Assembly (NCBI RefSeq): GCF_037450285.1
Contig: NZ_JAQISN010000001.1
Coordinates: 1,054,001 to 1,118,000, forward strand
Source of the DNA: Erwinia sp. SLM-02
GTDB lineage: Bacteria; Pseudomonadota; Gammaproteobacteria; Enterobacterales; Enterobacteriaceae
Length of the DNA stretch: 64,000 nucleotides
Direction of reading: 5' to 3'
Under the pieces are notes generated by a model. It saw only the letters and a program-made list of their open reading frames with translations. It was not told the origin of the DNA and made no database searches. This document shows, in pieces, positions 24,753 to 33,148 of the stretch. How positions within the stretch are numbered: position 1 is the first letter of the stretch; each line of letters starts with the position of its first letter. Made by a program: the position numbers and the translations under genes.

Positions 24753-26084
24753 ATGAATAAGAATAATATATCTATTGAGGATGTACCCTTAAATGGTTTT
24801 CACCAGTTGATGACCGTCCGCGCCGGGGGAGGATGGATCCTTGATGGCTATGTGCTGAGTATTATCGGCGTAGCAATTGTGCAGTTCTCCGGATATCTGC
24901 ACCTGGACTCCTTCTGGCAGGGACTGGTGGCGGCATCGGCGATGTTCGGCACCTTCTTCAGTGGATTCCTCGGCGGCTGGCTGACCGATAAGGTTGGCAG
25001 ACAGCGCCTGTTCTTCGTTGGACCGATTCTGTTTATCCTGGGTTCGATAGGCACCTTCTGGACGGAATCCGGCGTGGTGCTGTTCTTCCTGCGCTTCCTG
25101 ATAGGCGTGGGGGTGGGGCTGGAATATCCGGTGGCGGGATCGCTGCTGACCGAGTTCCTGCCGCAGAAAAACCGTGGTCCGCGTCTGGCGGGGCTGACGA
25201 TTCTGTGGTTTGCCGGTGCGGCGCTGGCCTATATCGTCGGCAACGCGATTCTGGCCCACGGCGGCGATGAGGCCTGGCGCTACGTGCTGGCCAGCCCGGC
25301 GGTTCTGGGTATGGCGCTGTTCCTGATTCGTCTGGGTACGCCGGAATCCCCGCGCTGGCTGGTCAGCAAGGGCCGCCTGGCAGAAGCCGAGCAGATTATC
25401 AAAAAGGTGTACGGCGCGACCTTCTCGTTGGCTAACCTGCCGAAAGAGTCCGAGGAGCAGAAGGTTTCTATCCGCACGCTGTTAAATGCCGGCTACGGTA
25501 AACGCATGCTGTTCGTGGCGGTGTTCTGGAGTGCGGCGGTGGTGCCAATGTTTGCCGTGTACTCGTTCGCCCCGGTGGTGCTGCAGGCGCTGAATCTGAA
25601 AGGCGAGTGGGCTTCAATGGGCTCGGTGATTATCACGCTGTTGTTTGTGGTGGGCTGCATTATCGCTACCCGGCTGATTGACACGATGGGCCGTCGTAAG
25701 CTGATTATTCACAGCTTCCTGTGGTCAAGCCTGGCACTGTTGGGTCTGGGTGCGGCTTCTCACGGTTCTGAGATGCTGGTGCTGGCGCTGTTTGGTGCCT
25801 ACGCGGTGTTTATCGGTGGGGCGCAGGTGCTGGAACTGGTGTATCCGAATGAGCTGTTCCCGACCGAGGTTCGCGCATTTGCGGTCGGCATGGGGTCATC
25901 GATGTCACGTATCGGTTCTGCCGCCGGGACCTGGCTGGTGCCGTATTCTCTGGCGACGCTGGGTATTGGGCAAACGATGTATGTTGCCGCTGCCGTTTCG
26001 ATTGTCGGTCTGCTGGCATCCATCTGGCTGGCGCCGGAAACGAAGGGGATGACCCTGGAGAAGGCGGCTTCACTGAGTCGTTGA
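24753..26084 (+). CDS. MFS metabolite/H+ symporter (YaaU-like)
   Basis: 443-residue, 12-helix major facilitator with sugar-porter signatures: GGWLTDKVGRQRLFF after TM2, FLIGVGVGLEYPVAGSLLTEF in TM4, PESPRWLVSKGR in the central loop, and ELFPTEVRAFAVGMGSSMSRIG. Length and layout match E. coli YaaU (443 residues). The start at 24753 has AGGAGA 9 bases upstream; an in-frame ATG at 24726 lacks a site. It diverges from the aldolase/oxidase pair and probably imports its substrate. A terminator follows. Confidence 0.88.
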   Translation: MNKNNISIEDVPLNGFHQLMTVRAGGGWILDGYVLSIIGVAIVQFSGYLHLDSFWQGLVAASAMFGTFFSGFLGGWLTDKVGRQRLFFVGPILFILGSIGTFWTESGVVLFFLRFLIGVGVGLEYPVAGSLLTEFLPQKNRGPRLAGLTILWFAGAALAYIVGNAILAHGGDEAWRYVLASPAVLGMALFLIRLGTPESPRWLVSKGRLAEAEQIIKKVYGATFSLANLPKESEEQKVSIRTLLNAGYGKRMLFVAVFWSAAVVPMFAVYSFAPVVLQALNLKGEWASMGSVIITLLFVVGCIIATRLIDTMGRRKLIIHSFLWSSLALLGLGAASHGSEMLVLALFGAYAVFIGGAQVLELVYPNELFPTEVRAFAVGMGSSMSRIGSAAGTWLVPYSLATLGIGQTMYVAAAVSIVGLLASIWLAPETKGMTLEKAASLSR

Positions 26085-26112
26085 TTGCAAGATCGGTAAT
26101 TGTTCAATCTGT

Positions 26113-26146
26113 AAGCCGCTGCGGGTGTTTCCGTGGCGGCTTTTTC
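26113..26146 (+). terminator. Terminator of the MFS gene
   Basis: AAGCCGC (26113-26119) pairs with GCGGCTT (26136-26142), and T5 follows. A diverged form of this segment (GCGGCTTTTTCATTT...TTTTCTGG) recurs between the repeat copies downstream, which suggests the repeat array grew by duplicating this flank. Confidence 0.7.
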
Positions 26147-26188
26147 ATTTCTTCGGGATGGCTTTCTGGTAAAAGGTGCCAGCCCATC

Positions 26189-26376
26189 CGGGTGGATCCC
26201 TCTCCGGAGCGGGTCCTCGCGCCGCTGCGCGGTTCCCTCACTGCGTTCGTCAGCCTGCCGGACCGGCACAGACGCGCGTCCTGCGCGGCTGCGCCTTTCG
26301 CCTGCGTCCGTGCAGGCGAATCCTGGCTTCCTCTCTCCGTTCAGCGCTGCGGATGCTCCTGCGTGGGATCCACCCG
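26189..26376 (+). repeat. Structured repeat A, copy 1 (188 bp)
   Basis: Bounded by terminal inverted repeats CGGGTGGATCCC (26189-26200) and GGGATCCACCCG (26365-26376). The interior is GC-rich and full of small dyads: CTCCGGAG, GCCGG-A-CCGGC, and CGCCTGC/GCAGGCG with a 6-nt loop. Sub-terminal box 1 (GTCCTCGCGCCGCT, 26213-26226) and box 2 (CAGCGCTGCGGAT, 26342-26354) are shared with repeat B at 27.3 kb. It codes for nothing recognisable. Candidate MITE or structured RNA. Confidence 0.8.
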
Positions 26377-26419
26377 TCTGAGCTTTCATCATTAGAGTTG
26401 CCTGTTGTGACAGCCCAGC

Positions 26420-26607
26420 CGGGTGGATCCCTCTCCGGAGCGGGTCCTCGCGCCGCTGCGCGGTGCCTTCACTGCGTTCGTCAGCCTGCCGGACCGGCAC
26501 AGACGCGCGTCCTGCGCGGCTGCGCCTTTCGCCTGCGTCCATGCAGGCGAATCCTGGCTTCCTCTCTCCGTTCAGCGCTGCGGATGCTCCTGCGAGGGGT
26601 CCACCCG
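26420..26607 (+). repeat. Structured repeat A, copy 2 (188 bp)
   Basis: Same length, ends and boxes as copy 1, with only a few substitutions; the right terminal repeat has one mismatch (GGGGTCCACCCG). Copies 1 and 2 share a CAGCCCA-type left flank, and copies 1-3 share the right flank TCTGAGCTTTCATCAT with AGAGTTGCCTGT beyond. The 6-nt loop of the CGCCTGC hairpin is GTCCAT here and GTCCGT in copy 1. Confidence 0.8.
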
Positions 26608-26761
26608 TCTGAGCTTTCATCATTAGAGTTGCCTGTGAGAGATAAGATCCTGGCTTCGAGATTGAATAGCGATCTGCGTAGATAATAGTGGCCGGTTTCT
26701 TCTGCCGCGGCTTTTTCATTTTTCAGGCGTTGTTTTCTGGAAACGGGTGGCTCTGCGCAGA

Positions 26762-26921
26762 CGGGTGGATCCCTCTCCGGAGCGGGTCCTCGCGCCGCTG
26801 TGCGGTGCCTTCACTGCGTTCGTCAGCCTGCCGGACCGGCACAGACGCGCGTCCATGCAGGCGAATCCTGGCTTCCTCTCTCCGTTCAGCGCTGCGGATG
26901 CTCCTGCGTGGGATCCACCCG
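26762..26921 (+). repeat. Structured repeat A, copy 3 (160 bp, internal deletion)
   Basis: Terminal inverted repeats are perfect and extend to 16 bp (CAGACGGGTGGATCCC from 26758; GGGATCCACCCGTCTG to 26925). The copy lacks 28 bases present in the others; the missing part lies between two GCGTCC direct repeats, as expected for replication slippage. The 154-base segment between copies 2 and 3 is nearly identical to that between copies 3 and 4, so the larger tandem unit is about 314-342 bp. Confidence 0.8.
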
Positions 26922-27075
26922 TCTGAGCTTTCATCATCAGAGTTGCCTGTGAGAGATAAGATCCTGGCCTCAGAATTGAATAGCGATCTGCGTAGATAAT
27001 AGTGGCCGGTTTCTTCTGCCACGGCTTTTTCATTTTTCAGGCGTTGTTTTCTGGAAACGGGTGGCTCTGCGCAGA

Positions 27076-27263
27076 CGGGTGAATCCCTCTCCGGAGCGGG
27101 TCCTCGCGCCGCTGCGCGGTGCCTTCATTGCGTTCGTCAGCCTGCCGGACCGGCACAGACGCGCGTCCTGCGCGGCTGCGCCTTTCGCCTGCGTCCATGC
27201 AGGCGAATCCTGGCTTCCTTTCTTCGTTCAGCGCTGTGGATGCTCCTGCGAGGGATCCACCCG
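27076..27263 (+). repeat. Structured repeat A, copy 4 (188 bp)
   Basis: Full-length copy; the left terminal repeat has one mismatch (CGGGTGAATCCC), the right (27252-27263) is perfect. The left flank CTCTGCGCAGA is the same as for copy 3. The right flank diverges after TCTGAGCTT, marking the end of the tandem duplication. Confidence 0.8.
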
Positions 27264-27321
27264 TCTGAGCTTCATAATCTGTGTTGTTTCCTGGCAGCGA
27301 ACATGAAAGAAGAGGGTGGCA

Positions 27322-27513
27322 CGGTATTGGGCGGCTGGCGGGTAATCCGCAGCGCTGAGGTGCAGGCATCTGGCCAGGAGACGGCGACAGGACGTCGTCG
27401 TCAGGCGGAATCGCGACAGGGATGTTGCGTTTCCGCCGGTCCGTCCGGCCGGATGCCGGAACCGAGGGGACCGCGAAGCGGCGCGAGGACCGCCCACCAG
27501 CCGCCCAATACCG
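27322..27513 (-). repeat. Structured repeat B (192 bp), relative of repeat A with other ends
   Basis: Bounded by perfect 17-bp terminal inverted repeats CGGTATTGGGCGGCTGG (27322-27338) and its complement (27497-27513), unrelated to the ends of repeat A. Read on the minus strand it carries the same two sub-terminal boxes at the same distance from the ends as repeat A: GTCCTCGCGCCGCT (27477-27490) and CAGCGCTGCGGAT (27345-27357). Same core architecture, opposite orientation, different termini. Confidence 0.75.
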
Positions 27514-28017
27514 GGACACATTCCCCATCACCGAAGCGATAAAGCCCTTACTGTCCGCCAGGCATTTCATTTCCAGCCCCCCAGCCCGGTTGTGACCTTG
27601 CTCGCGCAGAGAAAATGCAATTGCCGTCAGTCTCAAATCTCTTGCGCCAGATCTCACTTTCCAGCGTTTCCATCAGCGATGTTAGAGGTGTGTCAAATTT
27701 TTGTTATTTGATGATTTTAAAACACGCGTTTCGGTGCTTTATTAGTGAAAGTTTCAATTAACTTTAATATGAAACAAAAAAACTGCTCTGCGGCAACGCA
27801 GGCAGGGGATGGGAAAAGTAAAACAGTGGTTTGAATTTAAGTATTTGTTTTTAATTAATTTTTTACGATGAAGTGTTAATAATAAAATAGTCATACATGT
27901 AATAGTAACCCCCTACATTTTACTAAAGTCGTCGGTCACGTTGAAGGAATGTAAAAGAAATTTTTCATTCGACGTCTCAGCCAGCCTGCGCATGCTAACG
28001 ATAATAAGGGCTCCGCC
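27514..28017. other. Leader region of the sugar ABC operon
   Basis: 504 non-coding bases, AT-rich from about 27690. A TCAAAT/ATTTGA dyad with a 7-nt loop lies near 27692-27710. I see no clear -35/-10 pair or known operator. AGGG before the ATG at 28018 is the likely ribosome site. Confidence 0.4.
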
Positions 28018-28941
28018 ATGAACGTGAAAAAAACAATTTTAGCGTCACTGTTAGTATGTATGTTACCTGTCACCAGTTTCGCCAAAGAAGTCCAGGTTGG
28101 TGTTTCTATGGCACTGTTTGATGACAACTTCCTGACTATTGTGCGCAATTCCATCAGCAAGGAAATGAAGAAAGAAAACGTCGACGGGCAGATTGAAGAT
28201 GCCAAAGGCGACGTTGCCCAGCAGCTCCAGCAGGTGCAAAACTTTATCGGCCAGGGCGTTGACGCCATCATCGTAAACCCGGTTGATACCAACGCAGTAA
28301 AACCGATTGTTGACCTCACCACCAAAGCCGGCATTCCGCTGGTGTTCGTAAACCGTAAACCCGCCACTGCCCTGACCGAAAAAATGGCCTACGTTGGATC
28401 CGACTCCGAGCTGGCGGGCCGCCTGCAGATGGAAGCCCTGGCAAAACAGATGAACTACAAGGGTAACGTGGCGATTCTGATGGGTGACCTGGCGAACGAA
28501 GCCACGCGCGACCGTACCAAAGGCGTGAAAACCGTCGTGGCAAAATATCCGGGCCTGAAAGTGGTTCAGGAGCAGACGGCGAAATTCACCCGTAACGATG
28601 CGGTGGACGTAGTCAGCAACTGGATGACGGCGGGCGATGATATTCAGGCTATCGCTTCCAACAACGACGAAATGGCTATCGGTGCCCTGCAGGCACTGGG
28701 TAAAAACCCGACCAAAATCGTGATCGCGGGCGTGGATGGTACGCCGGACGCGCTGCAAATGATCAAGAACGGCAAGATGGTTGCCACCGTGTTCCAGGAT
28801 GCAAAAGGACAGGGTGAAGGCTCCGTACAGGCCGCCGTTAAGCTGGCAAAAGGTGAAAAAGTTGAGCAGAACGTGATGATCCCTTATCAGCTGATCACCA
28901 AAGAAAACTACGCAGAATTTACCAGCAAAAACCTGAAATAA
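28018..28941 (+). CDS. Sugar ABC transporter, periplasmic binding protein
   Basis: 307-residue periplasmic-binding-protein-like domain of the ribose/inositol class (LacI/RbsB fold). The signal peptide is MNVKKTILASLLVCMLPVTSFA. Class features are VGVSMALFDDNFLTIVRNSI, AIIVNPVDTNAVKPIVDLTTKAGIPLVFVNR and IASNNDEMAIGALQAL. It is first of a binding protein-ATPase-permease operon. Within the class it looks closer to inositol/rhizopine-type than to RbsB binding proteins, but I cannot fix the ligand. Confidence 0.9.
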   Translation: MNVKKTILASLLVCMLPVTSFAKEVQVGVSMALFDDNFLTIVRNSISKEMKKENVDGQIEDAKGDVAQQLQQVQNFIGQGVDAIIVNPVDTNAVKPIVDLTTKAGIPLVFVNRKPATALTEKMAYVGSDSELAGRLQMEALAKQMNYKGNVAILMGDLANEATRDRTKGVKTVVAKYPGLKVVQEQTAKFTRNDAVDVVSNWMTAGDDIQAIASNNDEMAIGALQALGKNPTKIVIAGVDGTPDALQMIKNGKMVATVFQDAKGQGEGSVQAAVKLAKGEKVEQNVMIPYQLITKENYAEFTSKNLK

Positions 28942-28974
28942 CCGTTGCCGATAACAGTTGTACGGAGGTGTTAA

Positions 28975-30459
28975 ATGTCCGCATATGCGCTTGAAGCCGA
29001 AGGCATCAGCAAGTTTTTCCCGGGTGTTAAGGCGTTAAGCAACGTATCGCTGCGCGTCAAACCCGGAACGGTGCATGCTCTGATGGGTGAGAATGGCGCG
29101 GGCAAATCCACTTTAATGAAGTGCCTCATCGGGATTTACCGTCCCGATGAGGGACAAATCCGCATTAAAGGGGAGCCTGTGCAGTTTACCGATACGCTGG
29201 ATGCACTGCGTTCGGGAATTTCCATGATCCACCAGGAGCTTAATTTGGTACCGCATATGACGGTCGCCGAAAATATCTGGTTGGGTCGCGAGCCGATGAA
29301 ACTCGGCTTCGTCGACCACGGAAAACTCAATCGTTTGACCAAAGATCTGCTGGTTAAACTGAATATCCGTCTGCGGCCTGACCAGATGGTTGGCGATTTG
29401 AGCATTGCCTCCCAGCAGATGGTTGAAATCGCCAAAGCGGTGTCCTGGAACTCGGACATCGTGATTATGGACGAACCGACGTCGGCACTGACGGAAACCG
29501 AAGTGTCGCATCTGTTCGCCATCATCCGCGACCTGCGCGAGCAGGGTAAAGCCATCATCTATATCAGCCACAAAATGGATGAGATCTTCGCCATTACCGA
29601 TGAAGTCAGCGTGTTCCGTGACGGCACCTGGGTAGCCAGTGATTTAACGTCAAGCTACTCGCGCCAGTCGCTGATTACGCAGATGGTGGGGCGTGAACTG
29701 ACCCAGCTGTTCCCGAAATTTGATGCCAACATCGGTGAAGATGTCCTGACCGTGCGCAATCTGACGCGCAAGGGCGTATTCCACGATGTCAGCTTTAACG
29801 TGCGCCGTGGCGAAATCCTCGGGGTGGCGGGACTGGTGGGTGCCGGACGCAGCGAAGTGATGGAGAGCCTGTTCGGCATGACCTCCATCGACAGCGGTGA
29901 AATTCTGATTGACGGTGTGCCAACCACTATCGAATCCCCGGCATCGGCGATCGATAAGGGTCTGGCGTTCCTGACCGAGGACCGTAAAAAGTCCGGCCTG
30001 TTCCTGGTGCTGTCGGTGATGGAGAACATGAGCATCGTCAAGATGACCAACTACAGCGCCAAAGCGGGCTTTGTTAATCATGGCGACATGGCGAAGGACT
30101 GCCTTGAGCAGATCCGTAAGCTGAATATCAAAACGCCGACCATGGACCAGATCATTAATAACTTGAGTGGCGGTAACCAGCAGAAGGTGCTGATTGCACG
30201 CTGGCTGCTGGCCCAGCCCAAAATTCTCATCCTTGACGAACCTACCCGTGGTATCGACGTCGGTGCGAAGGCGGAAATATACCGTCTGATCAGCGAACTG
30301 GCGAGCCGTGGCGTTGCCATCATCATGGTGTCTTCTGAACTGCCGGAAATTCTCGGCATGAGCGACCGGGTCATGGTGATGCACGGCGGTCGTATTACCG
30401 GCATCCTCAATAAAGAAGATGCTGACCAGGAAACCATTTTGTCGTTGGCGTCCGAGTAA
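28975..30459 (+). CDS. Sugar ABC transporter ATPase (two-domain)
   Basis: 494-residue ATPase with two tandem nucleotide-binding domains as in RbsA/XylG. Domain 1 has Walker A GENGAGKSTL, a degenerate signature (LSIASQQMVEIAKA) and Walker B IVIMDEPTSAL. Domain 2 has a degenerate Walker A (GLVGAGRSEVME), a canonical signature LSGGNQQKVLIARWL and ILILDEPTRGIDVGAKAEIY. GGAGGT precedes the ATG, 33 bases after the binding-protein stop. Confidence 0.95.
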   Translation: MSAYALEAEGISKFFPGVKALSNVSLRVKPGTVHALMGENGAGKSTLMKCLIGIYRPDEGQIRIKGEPVQFTDTLDALRSGISMIHQELNLVPHMTVAENIWLGREPMKLGFVDHGKLNRLTKDLLVKLNIRLRPDQMVGDLSIASQQMVEIAKAVSWNSDIVIMDEPTSALTETEVSHLFAIIRDLREQGKAIIYISHKMDEIFAITDEVSVFRDGTWVASDLTSSYSRQSLITQMVGRELTQLFPKFDANIGEDVLTVRNLTRKGVFHDVSFNVRRGEILGVAGLVGAGRSEVMESLFGMTSIDSGEILIDGVPTTIESPASAIDKGLAFLTEDRKKSGLFLVLSVMENMSIVKMTNYSAKAGFVNHGDMAKDCLEQIRKLNIKTPTMDQIINNLSGGNQQKVLIARWLLAQPKILILDEPTRGIDVGAKAEIYRLISELASRGVAIIMVSSELPEILGMSDRVMVMHGGRITGILNKEDADQETILSLASE

Positions 30460-30479
30460 GGGCGTAAGGTAAATAAAAC

Positions 30480-31511
30480 ATGAGTGATATGAAAATGACA
30501 ACGCAACAGTCAACTGAAGCACCCTCATTCTTCAGTAATCTGAAAAGCAAGATGCCGAAAGATACCGGTATTTTCGTAGTAATGGTCGGTATCGCGCTGA
30601 TTTTCGAAGCCTTTGGTTGGTATGTTCGCGACCAGTCATTCCTGATGAACCCTAACCGCCTGGTGCTGATTGTTTTACAGGTAGCGATTATCGGTATTAT
30701 TGCCGTCGGGGTAACCCAGGTCATTATTACCACGGGTATCGACCTGTCGTCCGGCTCAGTCATTGCCTTAACGGCGGTGGTCGCCGCCAGTCTGGCACAA
30801 ACCTCAGACAGCCTGTCGCCGATGTTCCCGTCGCTGGTGGATATGCCTGCGGTGATCCCTATCGGTGCGGGGATTGGGGTCGGTCTGCTGTGCGGTATTC
30901 TCAACGGCGTGCTGATTACTAAAACCGGTATTCCTCCGTTTATCGCCACGCTGGGGATGATGGTTTCTGCGCGCGGCCTGGCACAGTACTACACCCAGGG
31001 TAACCCAATCAGCTTCCTGTCTGACGGCTTCACCGCTATCGGTCAGGGCGCCATGCCGGTGATTATCTTCCTGGTGGTGGCGGTCATCTTCCATATCGCT
31101 CTGAAGCACACTCGCTACGGCAAATATGTTTACGCTATCGGCGGCAACATGGTGTCGGCGAAGGTGTCCGGTATCAACGTTAACAAGTACCTGATCATCG
31201 TTTACACCATCGCCGGTGGCCTCTCCGGTCTGGCGGGTGTGGTACTGGCGGCGCGCGTCAGCAGCGGCCAGTCAAGCATGGGTCTGTCCTACGAGCTGGA
31301 TGCGATTGCCGCAGCGGTTATCGGCGGCAGCAGCCTGATGGGCGGCGTGGGCCGCATCACCGGGACGCTGATTGGCGCGGTGATCCTCGGTCTGATTAAG
31401 AGTGGATTCACCTTCGTCGGCGTTGATGCCTACGTGCAGGACATCATCAAAGGGATGATCATTGTGGCGGCGGTCTCTATCGATATGTACCGCAACCGTA
31501 AGAAGCGCTAA
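30480..31511 (+). CDS. Sugar ABC transporter permease
   Basis: 343-residue inner-membrane permease of the RbsC class with about ten hydrophobic segments. Class motifs are GIDLSSGSVIAL, GILNGVLITKTGIPPFIATLGMM and the C-terminal LDAIAAAVIGGSSLMGG with GRITGTLIGAVILGLI. It starts 20 bases after the ATPase stop and ends the operon before a strong terminator. Confidence 0.95.
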   Translation: MSDMKMTTQQSTEAPSFFSNLKSKMPKDTGIFVVMVGIALIFEAFGWYVRDQSFLMNPNRLVLIVLQVAIIGIIAVGVTQVIITTGIDLSSGSVIALTAVVAASLAQTSDSLSPMFPSLVDMPAVIPIGAGIGVGLLCGILNGVLITKTGIPPFIATLGMMVSARGLAQYYTQGNPISFLSDGFTAIGQGAMPVIIFLVVAVIFHIALKHTRYGKYVYAIGGNMVSAKVSGINVNKYLIIVYTIAGGLSGLAGVVLAARVSSGQSSMGLSYELDAIAAAVIGGSSLMGGVGRITGTLIGAVILGLIKSGFTFVGVDAYVQDIIKGMIIVAAVSIDMYRNRKKR

Positions 31512-31541
31512 TCGCTCAAAGGCAACGGCGTTCGCTCTCTG

Positions 31542-31576
31542 GCCGGAGGATGGTAAAACATCCTCAGGCTTTTTTT
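31542..31576 (+). terminator. Terminator of the sugar ABC operon
   Basis: GCCGGAGGATG (31542-31552) and CATCCTCAGGC (31559-31569) form an 11-bp stem with one mismatch and a 6-nt loop, followed by T7. A typical intrinsic terminator 30 bases after the permease stop. Confidence 0.9.
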
Positions 31577-31771
31577 GTTTTTTACTGCGGCCATAACACG
31601 GTTAATGATCGGTCGGGGAGTTATAAAATGCTGCGCGGCGGCGGGGAGCGGCTTTTTTTCTGACGTGTGGATTTCGTATTTTCAACATGTTATACCAAGT
31701 GAAAATAATCTTACTTTCCAGTAAAATTCCCCGTTAAAGATTGATACATTTCATCGCGTTCTGGAGTTACA

Positions 31772-32212
31772 GTGAAAAAAATTAATATCGCCTTTGTTAA
31801 AGCCAACTGGCATACAGAGATTGTGAGCAAGGCATTAGAGGGTTTCCGTCAGCGTATCGCTCAGGAAGAGAACCTTGACGCCGTGATTAACGTGTTCGAC
31901 GTTCCCGGCGCATTTGAAATGCCGTTAGTCGCCCAGAAGCTGGCGAAAACCGGTAAATACGATGCGATCGTCTGCGCCGCGCTGGTGGTTGACGGCGGCA
32001 TTTACCGCCACGATTTCGTTGCTCAGGCGGTGGTCGATGGCCTGATGAACGTGCAGCTGGCCACCGAAGTTCCGGTGTTCTCCGTTTCGCTGACCCCGCA
32101 TAACTTCCAGCCGGTTGATGAAATCGTTCAGTTCTACGATAAGCACTTTGTGAAAAAAGGCGCGGAAGCGGCTCAGGCAGTCCTGGCCATTAACAGCCTG
32201 GTGATTGAATAA
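31772..32212 (+). CDS. ribH2: Type II lumazine synthase (RibH2-like)
   Basis: 146-residue 6,7-dimethyl-8-ribityllumazine synthase of the type II (Brucella RibH2/Mesorhizobium) kind: VKANWHTEIVSKALEGF, VFDVPGAFEMPLVAQKL and AALVVDGGIYRHDFVAQAVVDGLM. It would make the direct riboflavin precursor. The start is GTG at 31772 with CTGGAG 5 bases upstream. It stands alone, with no other rib gene in the window; the standard enterobacterial ribE lies elsewhere, so this is presumably a second enzyme. No FMN riboswitch was found in the 195 bases upstream. Confidence 0.88.
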   Translation: MKKINIAFVKANWHTEIVSKALEGFRQRIAQEENLDAVINVFDVPGAFEMPLVAQKLAKTGKYDAIVCAALVVDGGIYRHDFVAQAVVDGLMNVQLATEVPVFSVSLTPHNFQPVDEIVQFYDKHFVKKGAEAAQAVLAINSLVIE

Positions 32213-32296
32213 TTTTCATCTTCGGATGCCTTTATCCGTAAAGGCATCCGGCTGCTCACCCCTGTCCCCCAGGGGCGCGCGCGCCCAACCGCGCAT

Positions 32297-32974
32297 TTAC
32301 CAGCGCAGGATACGGCCGGAATAGTCCACAAAGTGGTGGCCGCCTTTGCTGCGGAATGCGTCGAACCGATCGACAATCCCGGTGGCACTCTCTTCGACGG
32401 TCAGCGTGGCGTTTTCGCCGCCCATATCGGTTTTTACCCATCCCGGATGAACGGACAGCAGCGTCACTTCCTGTTTTTCCGTCGCGTCCTGCAGGCCACG
32501 GCTCAGCATATTCAGCGCCGCTTTACTGGCGGAATACAGCGGGTAGGTGGCAACGTCATTCTCATTGAGGCTGGAAAGCTCGGACGTCATCAGCGCCAGC
32601 ACGCCGGTGCGGTGATTCAGCAGGGGCAGAAATTCCGCCGCGGTGCGAACGGGGGAAATGGTATTGGTTAAAAACAGCTGAAGCATCTCTTCATCGCTCG
32701 CCTGATGAAGGTCCTGATGGTCGGGGCCAAACACGCCTGCATTGACAAAAACCAGATCGAAACGGCGTGCGGAGAGTGCGTCCTTAACCGCTTTACGGTC
32801 TTCCTGTTTATTAATATCCAGCGTAACCCATTCAACCGAAGTGGGGCCTTTTGCCGGAACCGCGCCCCGGGCCGTTGCCGTCACCTGCCAGCCACGTTTT
32901 GCCAGTACCTCCACCACACCCAAACCGATGCCGCGTGAAGCGCCGATGATCAATGCTTGCTTAGAGTCAGTCAT
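32297..32974 (-). CDS. Short-chain dehydrogenase/reductase
   Basis: 225-residue NAD(P)-dependent SDR. GASRGIG is the cofactor motif, VNAGVFG stands for NAG, and the active site is Ser (MTSELSS) with YSASK. HPGWVKTDMGGENATLTVEESA places it in the sniffer/CsgA-like branch of small SDRs. The start at 32974 is chosen over 32980 because AAAGG is 6 bases from the former and touches the latter. It is convergent with the lumazine synthase gene and divergent from phnF. Substrate unknown. Confidence 0.85.
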   Translation of the reverse strand: MTDSKQALIIGASRGIGLGVVEVLAKRGWQVTATARGAVPAKGPTSVEWVTLDINKQEDRKAVKDALSARRFDLVFVNAGVFGPDHQDLHQASDEEMLQLFLTNTISPVRTAAEFLPLLNHRTGVLALMTSELSSLNENDVATYPLYSASKAALNMLSRGLQDATEKQEVTLLSVHPGWVKTDMGGENATLTVEESATGIVDRFDAFRSKGGHHFVDYSGRILRW

Positions 32975-33148
32975 ATCCATCCTTTTATTTACGGTATTAA
33001 CGTCAGTCGATCGTTTTCTTTAGTCCGGTACGTTAGCTCAGTATGGAGCAGCCTTTCGCCGGCAACAATGGCCGGAACGGGCAGGCGACGATCCCGGGGA
33101 GAAGATGCAGAATTCAGCCCCGGCTTCCCACCCTTCAGTATTTCACAA

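Noticed and set aside
26189..27263. Four repeats considered as a CRISPR array
   Set aside because: Units are ~188 bp with 12-16 bp inverted ends and near-identical spacers; no short direct repeats with unique spacers and no cas genes.
26176..27657. Long open frames on both strands through the repeat array, with internally repeated peptides
   Set aside because: They simply translate the GC-rich repeats; frames are open on both strands, have no ribosome sites and end at repeat boundaries. The conservation is in DNA structure, not in a protein.
31577..31771. FMN riboswitch upstream of the lumazine synthase
   Set aside because: The AGGGGCAGGG-type conserved core is not present; only an AT-rich leader is seen.
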